Notes under the pieces: model-generated
The model's database searches: none
What the model was told of the DNA's origin: nothing
Seen by the model: the letters and a program-made list of their open reading frames with translations, nothing else
Assembly: GCA_036897485.1 (NCBI GenBank)
Contig: JAYMTF010001682.1
Span: 1 to 21,901, forward strand
Origin: Pelargonium nanum
Lineage: Eukaryota > Streptophyta > Magnoliopsida > Geraniales > Geraniaceae
Direction of reading: 5' to 3'
Length of the DNA: 21,901 nucleotides
Program-made: the position numbers and the translations under genes
Part shown: piece after piece, positions 19,801 through 21,901 of the stretch
Numbering within the stretch: position 1 is the first letter of the stretch
How the letters are laid out: every line of letters begins with the position of its first letter

Positions 19801-20698
19801 GAATTAAAATTAGAGTGCTTTAAGCCAAAGGTCACTAGTGTTCACCATTTTCAAGATCAAACATCATAAGTTTCAGAGATATCCGTTAGAATAAAACATA
19901 TACATTGTGACGCTAAGCAAAACCTAAGACAGTATGCAAATGGTGAATACCTTGGCATGCTGGGCAAAAAACGACTCCACATCTTCAATCTTTACATCAT
20001 ATTCTAGGGGCGAAGCTGCAACAGTTCTTATATCTACTTGCTCTATAATCTCTTCAGGCTTTGCAAGCTCACTGATCCTACCAACCCTTTTGCCTTAAAA
20101 CTCAGACAGATAACATGAAATCAAATATACTTGCGTACACTTAATTAAGGATCATCAACCAAGCAACTTAACAAATTTAAAAGACATACCATCTTCAGAA
20201 ACTTTGAGAAGACTTGATTTTCGCACAATGTCGGCCACAGCCTTCACTGTTCTATCAGGAACATCTTCACGTTTCAGATTACCCAAACCAAGATACGTCC
20301 TCATCCGAGAGAATGAACATATCAGAGCTAAATTCACCACTATACTCAAAGTCAAGATTGATAAACAGACCCAAAAACTAATACCAAGCCACAGGCAATT
20401 TCAAAATTACACATACGCATATTTACATACGCAAAGAAATGCATACCCAACATAGATTAGAATCAAATTGAAGTGAAGGATACTTCCATCTTTGCTTTCA
20501 GAGACGGATTTTCTAAGAAAATTGTCTCTGGGAAGGTTACTGTCGCTGAAGTAAAACTCGACCTGAAAACGATAAAGTAATGATTTTGATGAATTGGGTT
20601 GCGAAAATTTGAGAAATTGATTCTAAGCAGAGACATGGGTAGGGTTTTAGAACCTGTCGCAGGACTTTCTTTGCTGTTTCTTCGTCCAGTGTAGCCAT
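16859..20698 (-). CDS. LA: La protein (La motif plus two RRMs), RNA polymerase III transcript chaperone
   Basis: There are ten exons on the minus strand: 20698-20654, 20562-20484, 20339-20190, 20093-19951, 19229-19081, 18684-18592, 18498-18039, 17667-17523, 17211-17130 and 16970-16859. All introns are GT-AG and the frame is unbroken, giving 485 residues. The La motif (about 5-90) has QVEFYFSDSNLPRDNFL, keeping equivalents of the U-tail-binding residues: Q15, F18/Y19, D28 and F30. RRM1 (about 111-190) includes VNSVRLPRHV and YFCGTALIEF. A Lys/Glu-rich linker of about 110 residues follows YPKGLVVAFTLKR. RRM2 (about 348-425) includes ELKDAFERFGHVKFVDY and SGYIFFEEPEAA. The tail is RGG-rich (RGGRGW, NRGGGR) and ends in basic HKARRL, a likely nuclear signal. 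La binds UUU-OH ends of new Pol III RNAs in the nucleus. The protein is about 50 residues longer than I recall for Arabidopsis La1, mostly in the linker. Confidence 0.94.
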
Positions 20699-20748
20699 TA
20701 CAGGTCGAAGTTGCTGAGTGTAGGGTAGTTTCAACTTTCAAGCGTATA

Positions 20749-20763
20749 TAGGGTTTTTGGCGC
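20749..20763 (-). promoter_or_regulatory. Adjoining telobox and E2F site in the La promoter
   Basis: TAGGGTTT at 20749-20756 is a telobox (AAACCCTA on the minus strand). It abuts TTTGGCGC at 20756-20763, a perfect match to the E2F consensus TTTSSCGC. They lie 51-65 bp upstream of the La ATG. Teloboxes are typical of translation and ribosome genes, and E2F sites of S-phase genes. The arrangement suggests expression linked to cell proliferation, which fits La's RNA-biogenesis role. Confidence 0.55.
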
Positions 20764-21182
20764 CTGAAATTGGGAATTTAGCACATCAGATTTTATAGGT
20801 TCGGCAACAAATTTATAATTTACTTAGTCGGTCTACGAATAATTATCAAATTTTTTAAACGTTATATTTTACTTAGTTAATTAGGATTGAATTATTATTG
20901 TGACTCAGGTTGGTTGATAGTATCAATTTTTTTATTTTAGTTTATCAAAAAAAAATTATTTTTGGGTTCGTATGTGAACCGAGTGACTCGCAAATTAGTT
21001 ACATTATTGGTTTTTTTGGGTGAGTTGTTTTTCAAGCCTAAGTTTTATATCGTTTTTGTTAACGTTTGATTTGAATTAATAAATTATTAGTTTTTACATT
21101 AAAAAAAGGATTGATTTATTATTATTATTTTATATTTCAATTAATTAGAAACAATTATTTAAAAATAAAATAAATGACCAAG

Positions 21183-21300
21183 AGATGTTAGGCCAAGCGG
21201 TTTAAGCGCTTTGGGTTTTCATCGAAGTCTCATGTTGTTTGTGAACGATATGAGGTGAGATTTTGAGTTAAAATAAGAGACTTACCTCCTGTTGTATAAC
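21183..21300 (+). mobile_element. Possible tRNA-related repeat (SINE-like)
   Basis: GTTAGGCCAAGCGGTTTAAG at about 21188-21207 resembles the D-arm/A-box region of a Leu or Ser tRNA (GGCCGAGTGGTTAAGGCG type). ATCGAAGTCTC follows at about 21221 as a weak B-box-like sequence. It does not fold as a full tRNA by eye. A decayed SINE or tRNA-like repeat is the best guess. Confidence 0.35.
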
Positions 21301-21786
21301 TCAACTAATTAGAAAAAATGTGTATTCTAACAAACATTTATTTAAGAAAAAAAGAGTTGCATACAATGGGAAGAAACTGTCATGAATTCATAATTGAAAA
21401 CTGATATTAGTGAGTGATTTTCATTTCATATGGTGAAACCAAACCCAACATTTTGTGTTGGTAAAGATGTTTCCACTATGAACATACAAATTGGACCCAA
21501 AACAGAGCATTCATGGCCCAGGCTGCCCAACTGAGCCCCAATCATCTGATTTCACACACCATTATCAATTAAAGATAATGGTCCCTAATTTAACCTGTAC
21601 TTCTTTCTTTATCTAATAATTAAACCCAATTATTGGTACTATACATTATTCAATTCAAGCCCATTAAAAATCTCTACAAAACACCCATTACAATTCACAA
21701 GCATTACCAGATAAAAATGCTGCTATTCCATCCAGATATTATAGGCTGTTCTGTTCAGATGTTTTCATCACAAACTTAACATCACA

Positions 21787-21901
21787 CTAGGCAAAACTAC
21801 CCGTGCGATGCACGGGTTAGAAAATAATGATTGTCATATTACCAAAGTATGTTAAAATTAATCAAATTTTAAAAAATATATATTACATAATATTTTTTAT
21901 A
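21787..21901 (-). mobile_element. Helitron 3' end, element continuing off the right edge
   Basis: Read on the minus strand, a GC-rich hairpin (ACCCGTGC at 21817-21810, loop ATC, GCACGGGT at 21806-21799) is followed by eight bases and then CTAG at 21790-21787. The next base outside is T. A short hairpin, a gap of roughly 10 bases, CTRR and insertion before T are the defining 3'-end features of Helitrons. The visible internal sequence is AT-rich and non-coding, so this is probably a non-autonomous element. The 5' TC end and its length are outside the window. Confidence 0.65.

Larger units (their letters stand above)
20699..21786. other. Intergenic region upstream of La
   Basis: AT-rich spacer. 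It contains the La promoter, a possible tRNA-derived repeat at about 21183-21300, and a perfect 9-bp inverted repeat ACCATTATC/GATAATGGT at 21558-21582. No coding sequence is supported. Confidence 0.6.

Noticed and set aside
21188..21260. Functional tRNA-Leu or tRNA-Ser gene
   Set aside because: Only the A-box region resembles a tRNA; no acceptor stem or proper T-arm could be paired.
1..21901. CRISPR array, operon or microbial defence system
   Set aside because: No regularly spaced direct repeats or prokaryotic genes; all genes are intron-containing plant genes.

Overview
This window is nuclear DNA from a flowering plant, most likely a eudicot. The intergenic DNA is AT-rich, the genes carry several GT-AG introns each, and the products are plant-specific: photosystem I subunit PsaH, a PRONE-type RopGEF and a DUF247 protein. 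The species cannot be fixed from the sequence. There are no bacterial or viral genes.

Layout, left to right. Positions 500-1384 (+) hold the C-terminal two thirds of a DUF247 (UPF0481-like) protein. Positions 1903-3259 (+) hold a complete three-exon PSAH gene behind a promoter with light-element motifs. Convergent to it, at 3879-6094 (-), is a seven-exon RopGEF of 535 residues. About 1.8 kb of non-coding DNA follows and ends in a 58-bp relic of a hydroxypyruvate reductase gene (7941-7998). Two intact tandem copies of that gene come next, at 8332-11375 (+) and 11989-13459 (+), each with two exons and 313 codons. At 14931-15305 (-) is a two-exon LC8-type dynein light chain (94 residues). At 16859-20698 (-) is a ten-exon La protein (485 residues). 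The right edge (21787 onward) carries what looks like the 3' end of a Helitron that continues past the window.

The genes are individually transcribed housekeeping and signalling genes and do not form one pathway. PsaH acts in the thylakoid. RopGEF acts at the plasma membrane, switching on ROP GTPases. The hydroxypyruvate / hydroxyphenylpyruvate reductases are cytosolic NADPH enzymes of the photorespiratory bypass and of tyrosine-derived metabolism. LC8 is a small dimeric hub protein. La binds the 3' U-tails of RNA polymerase III transcripts in the nucleus.

The most informative features are: gene order that, from memory, looks like an unfractionated version of blocks split among three places in Arabidopsis; the tandem reductase pair, whose second copy has a changed active-site loop; a relic third copy; an apparent GC-AG intron and a stop-free 93-nt intron in the RopGEF gene; and a telobox plus E2F site just upstream of the La gene. 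I found no undescribed multi-gene system.
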